Shown here in pieces: positions 23,301 through 33,566 of a stretch of 64,000 nucleotides of DNA. Within the stretch, counting starts at the first letter, position 1. Every line of letters begins with the position of its first letter. Made by a program: the position numbers and the translations under genes. Source of the stretch: Haliotis asinina. Lineage: Eukaryota; Mollusca; Gastropoda; Lepetellida; Haliotidae. The notes below the pieces were generated by a model, which was not told the DNA's origin, made no database searches, and saw nothing but the letters and a program-made list of their open reading frames with translations. The stretch is taken from the NCBI RefSeq assembly GCF_037392515.1, contig NC_090283.1:12840501-12904500 (forward strand). Reading direction: 5' to 3'.

Positions 23301-26300
23301 GCAGCTACTGCTACTACTCCGGACTGCAAATGTTACGAAAATGAGAAAGCGATATCGGTACTACTATAATGACATCATTTGAAGACAAAAAGCTATGCTT
23401 TTGACAGAAGAAACTGATAAAATTAAAACATCTGCTAATGCGACTCACTTATTGTACGTACAAAGTATCATATACAATCAGGTATCGGGATGAAGACATC
23501 TTCCTTCACGAGTTCGCCCATGGCATCCACCTACTGGGCGCCAAGTATGCCATTCCAGGTTGGCAGAGTCGCCTACAGTCGCTGTACGACCAGGCCAAGT
23601 CTGCCGGTAGATGGCGAAACACATACGCCATTACTACAGTGGAGGAATATTTTGTAAGTAAAATGTGACAGTGCGCGTGTGCATGTGTCCTATGTGATTT
23701 TCGGAAGTGTTGTTTCTAGCAACATTCATCAATGTCCTGGTTGGATTGTTGTCTCAGTCGTTTCAGTTCAGTGACGTTTCTTTATCTTAATGTGTCTTTG
23801 ACAGATATATCCTTTGTGAATCACGGCAATCCACATTATGACTTTGACTATGACCTTGCCTGTAACCCTGACCCTGACCCTGACCCTGACCCTGACTGTT
23901 AACTTCAATCCTTAGGCGGAAGGGACACAAAGCTACTTCAACGTCAACGCTTACTCTGCCGTCCCCAACGGCATCCACAACGACGTGAACACCCGAGAGA
24001 GACTTCGACCATACGATCCCCAGCTGTATTCTCTGATACAAGAAGTATTTCCCTGCGGTAATACGTACCTGAAAAGATGCAATACATCCAGAGGTAAGCA
24101 ACATGCCATATGTATTGTTTTCCCCTTCACAATGACGCGACTGGGCATGCTCTATAAAGGGTCTTATAAAGAGTTACGCATCATAACTTTGGTATGATCT
24201 CGTGGTCGTTGGTTACGATCCTGGATCGTCTTTTTGGAAGGCTGGTGCTAAATTTTTATTCACGTTTTCATCAAGACTTACATCACTTTTTCTTCTCCCT
24301 CAGATAAGCAAATAACTGAACGGCAAAGTTTAATGTCACACAAACTACAAAATCACTGTTACATTTTCACTACCACCAATAAATGTTATTACATAGACAG
24401 ACAAATGTGTCAAGGTCCATAAGAACAGCACACCATTTCTTGTCTTTGAATGTCATTTAGAAGTGAAAATACATAAGAATGAAGATTTTTATGGATATCA
24501 ACTTCTTTATGAGAGAACACAACGTTTCGGAGTTAATGCTTACTCCTTCACCTGATGAAGGAGTAAGCATTAACTCCGAAACGTTGTGTTCTCTCATAAA
24601 GAAGTTGATATCCATAAAAATCTTCATTCTTAAGCACACCATTTGCCAACAAGCCACAACAGCCTGCGGTTTGTCCCCTCATGCATTGATGAAGGCATGG
24701 TACCATCTCGTCTCTTGGACCGCTAAACGTGTAAATCGACAAAACAGCAACTGCTTGACCATTAATTTTTTCAGACACGCTTTCTATGGTTCAAATCCAA
24801 AATTGGTAAGACTACCAGTGAAGAAACTCCAATAATGTGTTCCTGATTATAGAACATAATTTTCGCTATGATTCAGTGACAAGTCAGCCAAACCGCATGA
24901 ACTAGCTCGTCTCATTTCATCGTATCAATCCCGTTTCAATCTCTTCATGAATGATATGTGTATATCAAGGACTTGCATGTTTATTGATGATCGATCGAAT
25001 GGACCCTTAAGGAACCAATAAACGTTTGTCTTTTTGTACTCTTTTAACTATGGCATATGAAGGACTTGGTGTTAGTCTTAAGCAGAACACCAAATGCATT
25101 CTCAAAGAATCATATCAAGCGATTGAAAGTTACCCCAAAGCCGTTTGCTTCAATCTTGCCCGCCAACACAGAGGTAAGGAACTCTGTCGCCAGAGGATTG
25201 CAGCGAGCCAGAAATCGAAATGTCACTTAAAGTCAGTTCTGTAATCAATTAATAAATAGATTATGGTTTGCTTTCAGAATCGTCATGGAAAATAAGTTGA
25301 AACTCGGAAGCTAGGCAAAACAGGCGACAATATTAAATGGCATTATATTGTGAAAACATAAAGCTTTCATTTGACACAACTGCCGCGATTTCTGGCGTAG
25401 ACGAACCAATAAGTATGACAATTTACCCCCTAAAATGTACATGAAGTCTTTAGAGGCCCACCCATACTGGCACACCTCTGATTGGTTGACATTTCGATCG
25501 CGGGAGAGAATTGTGATAGAAAGGTCAACGTAACGGTAATTAAACGTTGAAATGAGTAGTGTTAATGACGGGTTTCACGTATAACGGCACTAACAAATGA
25601 TTTATGTATTTGTGCCCCCTTACATTATATGGGATCTTTAAGGCTAGCGTGTGTATTTTCAGAAAGGTAACGCCATGTTGTTCTATATTTAACTGTTTTC
25701 AAGGAGCAGGCGTATGGCCGTGTTCTGTGGTGTGTGAGTCTCCGATGTTGAAGACGTTTCACAGTCCCTCTCTACCCATGGTATGTTTTACTATTCTACG
25801 ATTGTATGAACCGCTTACTATGGCGTATACACTTCCACTGTCGCAGATGCCGAAAGAAACCAACAACTGAAGATGAACTGTAACCAGAGTGATGGGGGCG
25901 ACACAGATAGCGGATCCGGAACTGGAAGCGAATCTGGAGCTGGATCCGCAAGTGGATCTGGAAGTGGAAGCGGAAGTGAAACAGGTTCAGGTATGGAAAG
26001 TCCTTAACGGGACATTTTTTAAATATATTTTTGTATTTTTTATAATTCGCTTAGACCTATTTAGTTGTAAGACATTACTTACACTAAAGATCTGTCAAAG
26101 TGAATACGAGCTCTTCATTTTAGGAACCTGTCAGGACAACAACTCCAAATGCAGGTCGTGGGCGTCTCAGGGGGAGTGCGGCTCCAACCTCGGCTATATG
26201 CACGTGCACTGTAGAAGAAGTTGCAGTAAATGCGGGGCAGATGGAACCGGATCGGGAAGTGGCACTGATACAGGTATGGAAGCTCGAAGGGACACCCATC

Positions 26301-28089
26301 CGATAAAAAGACTAAAGACCTTTGCGCAAATGATCTGTCTGGAGTGAATACCACTGGTGTTTATTTCAGGAACATGTCAGGATAACAACGCCAACTGTAA
26401 GTCGTGGGCGGCTCGAGGAGAATGTGACGCTAACCCAGCCTACATGCATGTTCAGTGTAAACAAAGCTGCAACAAGTGCGAAGGTTCGACACCTTTTCTT
26501 GGTTTCTCTTCTTGGGACACTATTTACATGCGGGAGGCATGATAACTGAGGGTCCTTTCATCTTCGGGTCTTTGTTTTATAGTAAAAGCAACAAGACCTG
26601 AGACGCATTAGATGCTCACAGGACTGCGTGCCTTAGATGAGCCAGAATCCTTTGTTTGTAAAAATATCGACATTCATTCACCTATGCTCATCTTTGGTAA
26701 ATTTGACGCTTGAATTTGACAGGAAAACTGTTACGGACATTCACACACTGAATTATAATTGTACTCTGCGACCTATCAAACGTTTAGACTCACTAGTGTA
26801 TATATGACAATATGGCAACTTACTTCAGTCAACTGTTCTAACCTACATTTTGTAAACTATTCTATACTGTTTAAAAGTACTGATGTAATGTAAAACAAAT
26901 TCGTAACGTTGAAAAGAAATGTTGGAATGGTGAAGCTCCGTGAAAATTGGCGAATTCCTATCGGTAAACCAAAACGCAGCTGTTCGCATGCACAGTATCT
27001 GCACATGCTTTTCAGTAATCTGATGCATGGTCCCAGTAATCTGATGCATGGACCCAGTAATCTGATGCATGGACCCAGTAATCTGATGCCTGGACCCAGT
27101 AATTTGATGCCTGGACCCAGTAATCTGATGCATGGACCCAGTAATCTGATGCATGGACCCAGTAATCTGATGCATGGTATGGTTCATCTGCATAAGGTCT
27201 GCAGTTGGTTCTCCCAAATTAATGGAGAAATTCATCTTCGATGTAACTATACGAACACACATAACATGTAATGTGTGTTTTAAGTGAGTGTAAACTGTTG
27301 ATGAGGAGTATATTTATGTAGGTAAGAGTGAGTGAGCGAGCGCGATAGTGAGTGAGTGAGTGAGTAACGTTTTCTGCCGCACTCAGCACTATTCCATAAT
27401 ATGGAGGCAGTTTGTACATTATCGAGTCTAGACCGGACATTCCAGTGATTAACAGCATGAGCATCAATCTTCTCAATTGGGAACATATGACATGTGTCAA
27501 TCAAGTCAGCGAACCTGACCAGCCGGACCCGTCAGTCGCCTCTTACGACAAGCTTGGGTTAATGAAGATCATTTCAAACCCTGATCTTCGCGGTCTTGTA
27601 GAGAAGACGATAAACATATTATTGTACATTTAGCGTGCAGATGCATGCCAACATTATTATGAAGATTTCTCGATCAATCCGTAACACCTTATGTGTTAGT
27701 GTTTCACAGTTGCGTTTTTTTCCGATCAGCACCGTAAATTTTCTATTACAAATTACCACATGCCAGTTTTGCTCCTTTTTGGTATCATCTCAGTTGCACT
27801 CGGTTTGTAATTATTTCTTATTTCTAAATACAAAAAATATTAAATAAATAAAAAATAAAAAAAATAAAAAATAAAAATTTTAATAAATAAACGTGTCAGT
27901 GTGGCTGCTTTTGGTGCCATCTTCGGTGTTGAAGTGAAGTTTGTAATGATTACTTTTTATTTCATTTTTGAAGGTGCGTCTTGTGCGGATACAAACGTCT
28001 ACTGCAGCAGCTGGGCAAAGAGTGGGGAGTGTGGACGGAACCCCGCCTACATGTTGTCCTCGTGTAGACGCAGCTGCGGTCAGTGCTGA
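20333..28089 (+). CDS. Copy C: secreted pro-metallopeptidase with three ShKT domains, complete ten-exon gene
   Basis: Exons 20333-20393, 21357-21467, 22197-22370, 22518-22785, 23482-23653, 23916-24093, 25847-25990, 26124-26273, 26370-26483 and 27974-28089 have GT-AG borders and sum to 1488 bases (495 residues plus stop). Residues 1-20 are a signal peptide. Residues 21-63 form a propeptide ending in RPKR, a furin-type site. HEFAH lies at 214-218, and EYFAE (Glu260) 42 residues after its last His is the likely third zinc ligand. That layout resembles gluzincins such as the anthrax lethal factor catalytic domain, where EFFAE follows HEFGH. Residues 322-369 are a Ser/Gly linker with SGSG. ShKT domains occupy 372-406, 422-456 and 461-495, six Cys each. 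It probably acts outside the cell; the substrate is unknown. Residue ligands are inferred. I do not recognise a named orthologue. Confidence 0.85.
20500..20740 (+). repeat. Intron 1 block shared with copy B (17171-17429)
   Basis: GGTGTCGTTCCTCT, TTGAAACACTGACATACACA and CTGACAGAAAGCTGTTCCTA recur in the same order after first exons B and C. Confidence 0.75.
21093..21223 (+). repeat. SINE-T copy in intron 1 of copy C
   Basis: CTCGCTTGCTACGCCAAAGACCCGGG and a TGGAATGGATTTC body precede GTAAAGCTACACTCACTCAC. The B box is damaged. Confidence 0.6.
21738..21782 (+). repeat. GTGTGC microsatellite in intron 2 of copy C
   Basis: GTGTGTGCGTGTGTGC-type units repeat about seven times. Confidence 0.8.
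23858..23897 (+). repeat. CCCTGA hexamer repeat before exon 6 of copy C
   Basis: Six CCCTGA units end about 18 bases before the exon 6 acceptor and overlap the likely branch-point and polypyrimidine region. Confidence 0.8.
24475..24634. repeat. Near-perfect palindrome, 77-bp arms, hammerhead-like core
   Basis: The left arm ends ACTCCTTCA. After a 5-base centre CCTGA, the right arm begins TGAAGGAGT and is the exact reverse complement of the left arm over about 77 bases. On the + strand the centre reads CTGATGA, then a GGAGT/ACTCC stem, then GAAAC, the three elements of a hammerhead ribozyme core. GCACACCATTT flanks it on both sides (at about 24427 and 24634). It lies in intron 6 of copy C. 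Confidence 0.9.
26765..27012 (+). repeat. Interspersed repeat, also at 58620-58930
   Basis: AAACAAATTCGTAACGTTGA, GTGAAAATTGGCGAATTC, TTCGCATGCAC/TTCACATGCAC and GCACATGCTTTTCA occur in the same order at both sites. Confidence 0.7.
27013..27180 (+). repeat. 21-bp minisatellite, eight units, intron 9 of copy C
   Basis: Units of CAGTAATCTGATGCATGGAC plus one base repeat eight times with a few substitutions. The unit is a multiple of three, so an open frame (SNLMHGP repeated) runs through it, but it is flanked by intron sequence. Confidence 0.95.
27335..27605 (-). repeat. SINE-C copy in intron 9 of copy C
   Basis: GTGAGTGAGTGAGTAACG, CCGCACTCAGCACTATTCCA, ATTATCGAGTCTAGACCGGA and TCAAGTCAGCGAACCTGACC match the family. 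Confidence 0.8.
27838..27890 (+). repeat. A-rich AAATAAA tract before the terminal exon of copy C
   Basis: Repeated AAATAAAA units, about 85 bases before the exon 10 acceptor. They contain several AATAAA motifs that could allow premature polyadenylation. Confidence 0.7.
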
Positions 28090-28101
28090 CAATGTCCGTG
28101 C

Positions 28102-28107
28102 AATAAA
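28102..28107 (+). terminator. Poly(A) signal of copy C
   Basis: AATAAA lies 13 bases after the stop codon, in the same GTCCGTGCAATAAA context as gene 1. Confidence 0.65.
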
Positions 28108-28109
28108 TC

Positions 28110-28965
28110 AAACAACACGCACTTGACTTGAGTCTTCATTTAGTGATGAAATATTTGTCATTTGCGGAGAGTTAAGCTTCCAAGGCTCGCATGTTGACAA
28201 ATATACACTATTAAAATGTTTAACTGCTGATAAACACAACATGCCCATAAGCGTGACGGTTGATAATATTCGACAGGTAACGCTTGACCTAATGCCAAAA
28301 CATTCCCCATCCCTATCACTCAACCTACGGCATGTCTTTGGTCAAGACGGACATTCCCTCAGCACTATCAGGGGTCAGTCATTTCAAGCCCAGCGGCACA
28401 CACAAGATGTGGTAACCAATTTGCTATCTGAAACACACAACATATAAAGTTGACGAGTTTGAAGTAAGGGCACTTACCAAGGATGAGTTTGATGGTTTTT
28501 AAGCCGACAAAACCACGTTTTCAAATTTAAACAAATTATTGGAACAACTGTCATTTTTTACCGGAACAAACCAACACATTTGGTTCCGCACGTTCATGAA
28601 TATTTGCTACAGTGAATCTCGTCAGTTACCCCAACCATAACTATCGTCCTTTAGGCGGGGTTTGTGGATTGCTAGGGTCAGGATAAGCAGGGTTCTTCAG
28701 TATGTCCGTTTTGTTTGACAGATGGAAACCCGACTCCTCTCAAAAGACGGTCATGTTAACTGTGTAAGGAAAACGTGAACATCAACCGTTTGTGAAGTGT
28801 ATCCCTTAGGTCTTGAGACGAAGGTCAATGTCACCGTCAGAGTATGAAAAGAAAACCATGTGACCTGAATTGAATGTTATTGTATGCTCGGCGTCATTAA
28901 TGAAGAGCCAAGCTATTGGTAACGCTTTTTCTTAAAAGCTGTAAAATCGTTAAATCGTTTTTGGT

Positions 28966-29035
<70 letters not shown>

Positions 29036-29940
29036 GGATTATTTACATACCTACCAATAGTAGATCCACCAGGCCCTTGAAATGTCATTATTATGTTCGT
29101 TAACGAACAATCGACAATCTGTTACAATTGGCACATTTCATAATTGAGATTGTCAGTATGTAAATCCATCCTATATGGGATGTTTGTCACAAAGTCTGGC
29201 AGACTTATAGAGAGGATATCGTATGAGTGCCCATGTCATACTATGTTTACCACAAGAGTGCCTAAATGTTGGTATTTCCCGAGTGAGAGCGAGTAAACAT
29301 AGCATGTTATGGGTACGGATATAATATTCTGTTCATTACCAAAGTCGTCAAAATTGAGGAAAATAAACCACAATCTGTTTTCAAACACGAGCTCGCTACC
29401 CGCCGTCGTCGCATTTAGAACGCAACGTCACATAAGAACCGTGGCGTCATGGCACTGTTCATGACGTCACCTTACCATGACAACGTGACATTTTGCCCTA
29501 GGGCATTGTATGGAAAATAGGAACCCTATGTTTGCCCTTGAAGGTGGCAATAAATAGAGTTAAGTTGTGTTGGGATTGTTGAGCTTTAGTGCCATTGTAC
29601 ACTTGTTCACAACATATCAGAATTCAAGCAGATTTTTATAAAGTTAATTCGTTTTTGGACTTTTGAGTGTTATGACAAAAGTCCAGCACACGTACATACG
29701 AAGGATTCGTGTCAGGCATTTTCAGAGTGAGGGGTTTGATCAGACAGTAATTCGTTCATAAACAAACCTTTTTGGAAACATTACAACAAAATGCCTTCAA
29801 AGTCACACTAATGTTTTAAACAACACTTGGTCTGAACACGCCGAATCCAATGCATTGCACAGAATCGGATATCGCTAAGGAGCCCGATTATGGTGCCATC
29901 ACAAATCCACATTTGTTCGGGAATTTTATGTCATTTTCCA
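28110..29940. other. Spacer between copies C and D, no gene seen
   Basis: Apart from the CA microsatellite it carries fragments of the duplicated 3' flank, such as TTTGTCATTTGCGGAGAGTTAA near 28153, also seen near 39534. The block CAGTTACC..CTTTAGGCGGGG near 28623 resembles 15372. No exon is recognised. Confidence 0.5.
28968..29032. repeat. CA dinucleotide microsatellite
   Basis: An uninterrupted run of about 32 AC units. Confidence 0.95.
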
Positions 29941-29944
29941 ATTT

Positions 29945-30096
29945 CTGTGTGACGTCACGGTTATCAAGTGAAAACGGCTGCAACATGGTCGATCTTGTGA
30001 AAAACACGAAAGACAATGTTTATTTTCTCACCACCTGTGAAGCCACGTGCGTGTATATAAGAGCTTCAATTTCAAACGCAATGACATACAGGCACC
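29945..30096 (+). promoter_or_regulatory. Promoter of copy D
   Basis: TGACGTCACGGTTATCAA, GTGAAAACGGCTGCAACAT, TTTTCTCACCACCTGTG, CACGTG (30044-30049) and TATATAA (30054-30060) precede the ATG by 43 bases from the TATA start. This is the clearest copy of the family promoter. Confidence 0.7.
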
Positions 30097-30306
30097 ATGG
30101 ATCTGCATACAGGCGTGTTGGTCTTCCTTCTGGTCGGACATAGGGTTGCTAACTCCGGTAGGTTCAAAGTCTTAGTTAGTTATTAACGAGCTTGATTCGA
30201 AACACGGACACATTATGTGAGTCTCGGTCAAAGGTCCTAACAACAAAGGCACCTCGACAAATAACCAAACGCCGTTCACTATATGCATTAATGGGAAATT
30301 TAGATT

Positions 30307-30372
30307 AAAGTGAGGGAGTGAGTTTAGTTTTACACCGCATTCAGCAATATTCCAGCTGTATAACGGGTAGAT
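30307..30372 (-). repeat. SINE-C 3' end fragment
   Basis: GTGAGGGAGTGAGTTTAGTTTTACACCGCATTCAGCAATATTCCAGCTGTATAACGG is the reversed family 3' end (first 57 bases). Confidence 0.65.
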
Positions 30373-31199
30373 TGAACACAAGAACTGATTAATGACATGA
30401 CAACTTGTATTGCTTCATATCGTAATGACCAATTAATAAATATGTAATTAGCAAATGACTTTAGTTTGATCACGTCAAGTATTTGACGTCTAGTCACATA
30501 TCTTTTCACAGAAATGTATGTACACCTTGAGGAAGCCGAACTCGACTGTGAGAATATTTTTTTCGCAAAGTACCAATTTCCTTTATAGGTTGCAGATTTT
30601 CCAAGTAAGAAGTTATATATTTTCTCCATTTCCTTGATAATGATACGATAAAATGCTTCAAATACTTTATAAAAAATGTAAAAGCAATGACAAAAGTTCA
30701 TCATACTTTAAAAAATGTGAAATACGTGTTCCTACTTAAGTTAATATACAAACTGTATGAGCAGTGAGAAATGCTCACTTATTATGAAATACATGTGTAC
30801 CTAAATTTTTGAGTTGAGTTGTAGGGTTCAACCGAGTAGGGCTTTACGTCACATCGGCTTTATTCCAGCCATATAGTGACAAGGTCAAGTTTGCATTTAT
30901 TACTCATTTATTACTTTGAGTAAGTCAAAGGCCTTTAAACACTTTGTTTTCAAATATTTTATGTGTGGAATGTGCCCTCTTCTACAGCATATTCTTGCCA
31001 CGACATGAAATATGGAAGTCATCTCCGAAAAGGGACCCATCAACTATTTAAAACTTTAGTGAGGCTGTTAATTTTGATGCTGCCTTGAGGGACGCCCTGG
31101 TGGTAACAGTCGCGCTTTTGAAAAATTAAAATTAAATCAAATTAAGGAGATTTTGTCTAGAAGCTTTTGTTACGTCCTTGAGTTTATGTAGCTTTGGCC

Positions 31200-31290
31200 C
31201 TGAGGGTCGCCTCTGTGAAGCCCATTTCTGGTGTCGTTCGCAGTGATATAGGTGGTTCAGTGCTCCAAATTACGTAAAATCAAACTCACA
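31200..31290 (+). repeat. SINE-T 3' half
   Basis: TGTGAAGCCCATTTCTGGTGTCG, CAGTGATAT and GTAAAATCAAACTCACACTC match the 3' part of the family. Confidence 0.6.
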
Positions 31291-31859
31291 CTCAAAGTCC
31301 CCCAAAATACTTAAAATTATAAATGATACCACAGGAACCTAGAAGGAGACGCTTATGTCTTGAACCGTTTTACTGAAGGGACATATGTCTTATTTTCATT
31401 ATTTATTTTTATCATTTAATGACAGTTATAATTTTATATAGGTCGGATCAAACACAACGTTCCAGGCAGTGATCTGACCTTGACCTTTGAGTGGGAAGAT
31501 CCTCAGCGACCTCCAACAGAGGCAGATTATTATCATACGAGCGATGACTCTGGTAAGACTGTTTTTGTTATTCGTCACTAGATCTAGACTCACCATTTCG
31601 TAACCCGCAAAACAACTTGTCCACCTATCGCTACAAGTATACTGGGCAAAAGGCCCCTAAAATCTGTTTTTCAAAGTAGAATACTTAAAACGCTTGAAAT
31701 CCATAAAAATGTCATTGCTAATTGTGAATACAACCCGTACACCAATGTACTGCACACGAACTCAACATTTGAGAAACCGTCGCCAAAATTCAGCACTTTG
31801 AATTAAAACTTGGAGAAACGCTGTAAGCATTTTGCACATGCAAATACGAGTACTAGGCT

Positions 31860-32640
31860 GCATACCGACGGGTATAAAAATGTGACAGTCCCGTTGCGAA
31901 TCACTCTAAGCTGTTCCGTATTTGCGACAAGATGCCAAGACTGAATGAAGAGTGTAGAAACAAAGTGGTAGCGCTACAGACTCCTCTACTCTGCAAGAGA
32001 GTAGGCCAACAACTCCGGCGCAGGACTGCTTCATCCGGCATTGCGTTTGCTCAACCGGACAACCAGTGCAACATACACAGCCAACAATCTTCCTGGACTT
32101 CGTAGAGAAAAAGCGCAAACCATCAAAAGTCGCCTGCTACAGTATGGGATACGACCAGTGCGGCCATATACAGCATCTGTTCTGCGGCATCATCAGCAGC
32201 AATGGTGCAGAAACGTTCGACCATGGACCCTCGTGCACTGGAGTAGGATCATTTTTAGTGATGAGTCGCGGTTCTTGTTGTATCCCCATGACGGTAGGAT
32301 ACGTGCCTACCGGCCGAGAAATAAATGCTACACTCGACACTGTATTCGTGAAGTTGGAAGATATGGCGATGATGGTGTCATGATGTGGGCAACATATCCT
32401 TGAATGGTAGGACGGATCTGGTGCACGTACAGGGAAATTTAACTGGTGTACGCTACCATCATGAAATCCTCCAACTTCACCATTGACGTCGGAAGAGGGA
32501 TTTTCCAGCAAGACAACGCCAGAGCGCCAGATCGTTTACTGCACGTGTAACCATGGAGATATCTTGCCAATAACAACGTGAATGTGATGCCATGACAGGG
32601 CCTGAAATCTCTTCTACTAATTACTGTCAAAAGACATTGT
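31860..32640 (+). mobile_element. Tc1/mariner transposon remnant with decayed transposase
   Basis: Translation gives a start-like MPRLNEECRNKVVAL at 31932. From 32041 follow TATYTANNLPG-like sequence, QTIKSRLLQYGIRPVRPY, then HWSRIIFSDESRFLLYPHDG (the second catalytic Asp region of the DDE domain), GRIRAYRPRNKCY and DGVMMW. After 32404 a shifted frame continues with GRTDLVHVQGNLTG. These are hallmarks of Tc1-like transposases. At least two frame changes separate the blocks, and part of the N-terminal DNA-binding region seems missing. No clear terminal inverted repeats were found. It lies in intron 2 of copy D. Confidence 0.75.
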
Positions 32641-32984
32641 GTAACAAAGGACGCATATTAAGGTGTGCGAGGGAATCTCATAATATACAAACGCATGTAA
32701 GATGAAAAACATGGCAAACCCACTGAACCTGGAGACAGATTGGGCTAGACAATGCCATAGAAGGATGTACAATTACTATGGGAAGAAAGTGTTTAACAGT
32801 TTGTGAACTGAGGGAACCTCCTAGCATTTAAACTCATGTAAGATGAAACAATTGCCATGGATTTGAAACTGCTATTTGTTAACATGAGAAATAGAAGGAT
32901 GTACAGTGAAGTGTATAGATTTTATAGAGACTGGATATTTGTTTAGCTACAACCTAAATACCAGATGTTTCTTTGATTATACGT

Positions 32985-33240
32985 GGGAGTGACCTAGTTA
33001 GAGTTTGGACGCTTTGGACAGTGGATCGCAGGTGTGCAGTGTTAAAGCGTCTGCCTATCACACTGAAGGCCCCGGTTTGGTCCCCTGTGGAGGCACCTTG
33101 GTTCGGGTCCCGAGGTTGGCACATTTGCGTATTATCCTTGGACAAGGTACTTAGATACGCATTGTCTCAGTTCACCCACGTATAAAATGGGTACCCGTGA
33201 GGATGTGCTGGCAATGTGAGTGTTTTGTTCATCCAGTGAG
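32985..33240 (+). repeat. SINE-like element of another family
   Basis: GTGTTAAAGCGTCTGCCTAT and CCCCGGTTTGGTCCCC look like a tRNA-type head. GGACAAGGTACTTAGATACG, TTGTCTCAGTTCACCCA and AAATGGGTACCCGTGAGG follow, a body I associate with SINEs of marine invertebrates. Confidence 0.55.
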
Positions 33241-33339
33241 TACCAAATTCATGACCGGTTTGTGATCTGCTACGCTACCTACAAGCACAAGTAGTAGATC
33301 AACAAAGTTGAAATCCCTTTCACTCATTATGATTTCCAA

Positions 33340-33402
33340 GCCATATAGCTGGAATACAGCTGAATGCGGCGTAAAACTAAACCCACTCACTCACTCTCTC
33401 AT
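33340..33402 (+). repeat. SINE-C 3' end fragment
   Basis: GCCATATAGCTGGAATACAG, GAATGCGGCGTAAAACTAAA and CACTCACTCACTC form the family 3' end. Confidence 0.75.
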
Positions 33403-33439
33403 TATGTTTTCCATTTTCATAATTATGTTAACACAGGAG

Positions 33440-33566
33440 AACATTTTGACTCGTCACGCCGGAGACCAGTGCTCGATGCGATAGTTACAATGAGTGAAGC
33501 GCATTCCAAGCGACCCCCCCTGCCAGCGTAATATTGCTTTAGGATCGCTAAAGCGACGTAAAACCA
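33440..33566 (+). repeat. SINE-T 3' part
   Basis: GACTCGTCACGCCGGAGACC, GTAATATTGC and GCTAAAGCGACGTAAAACC match the family in order. Confidence 0.55.

Noticed and set aside
27013-27180. CRISPR-like regular repeat
   Set aside because: Units are directly adjacent without spacers, in an animal intron.
26909-27271. 120-residue frame with repeated SNLMHGP
   Set aside because: It arises from a 21-bp minisatellite within an intron and an interspersed repeat.
33440-33566. Virus-derived element
   Set aside because: The stretch aligns with SINE-T. No LTR pair, capsid, integrase or envelope-like frame was recognised anywhere in the window.
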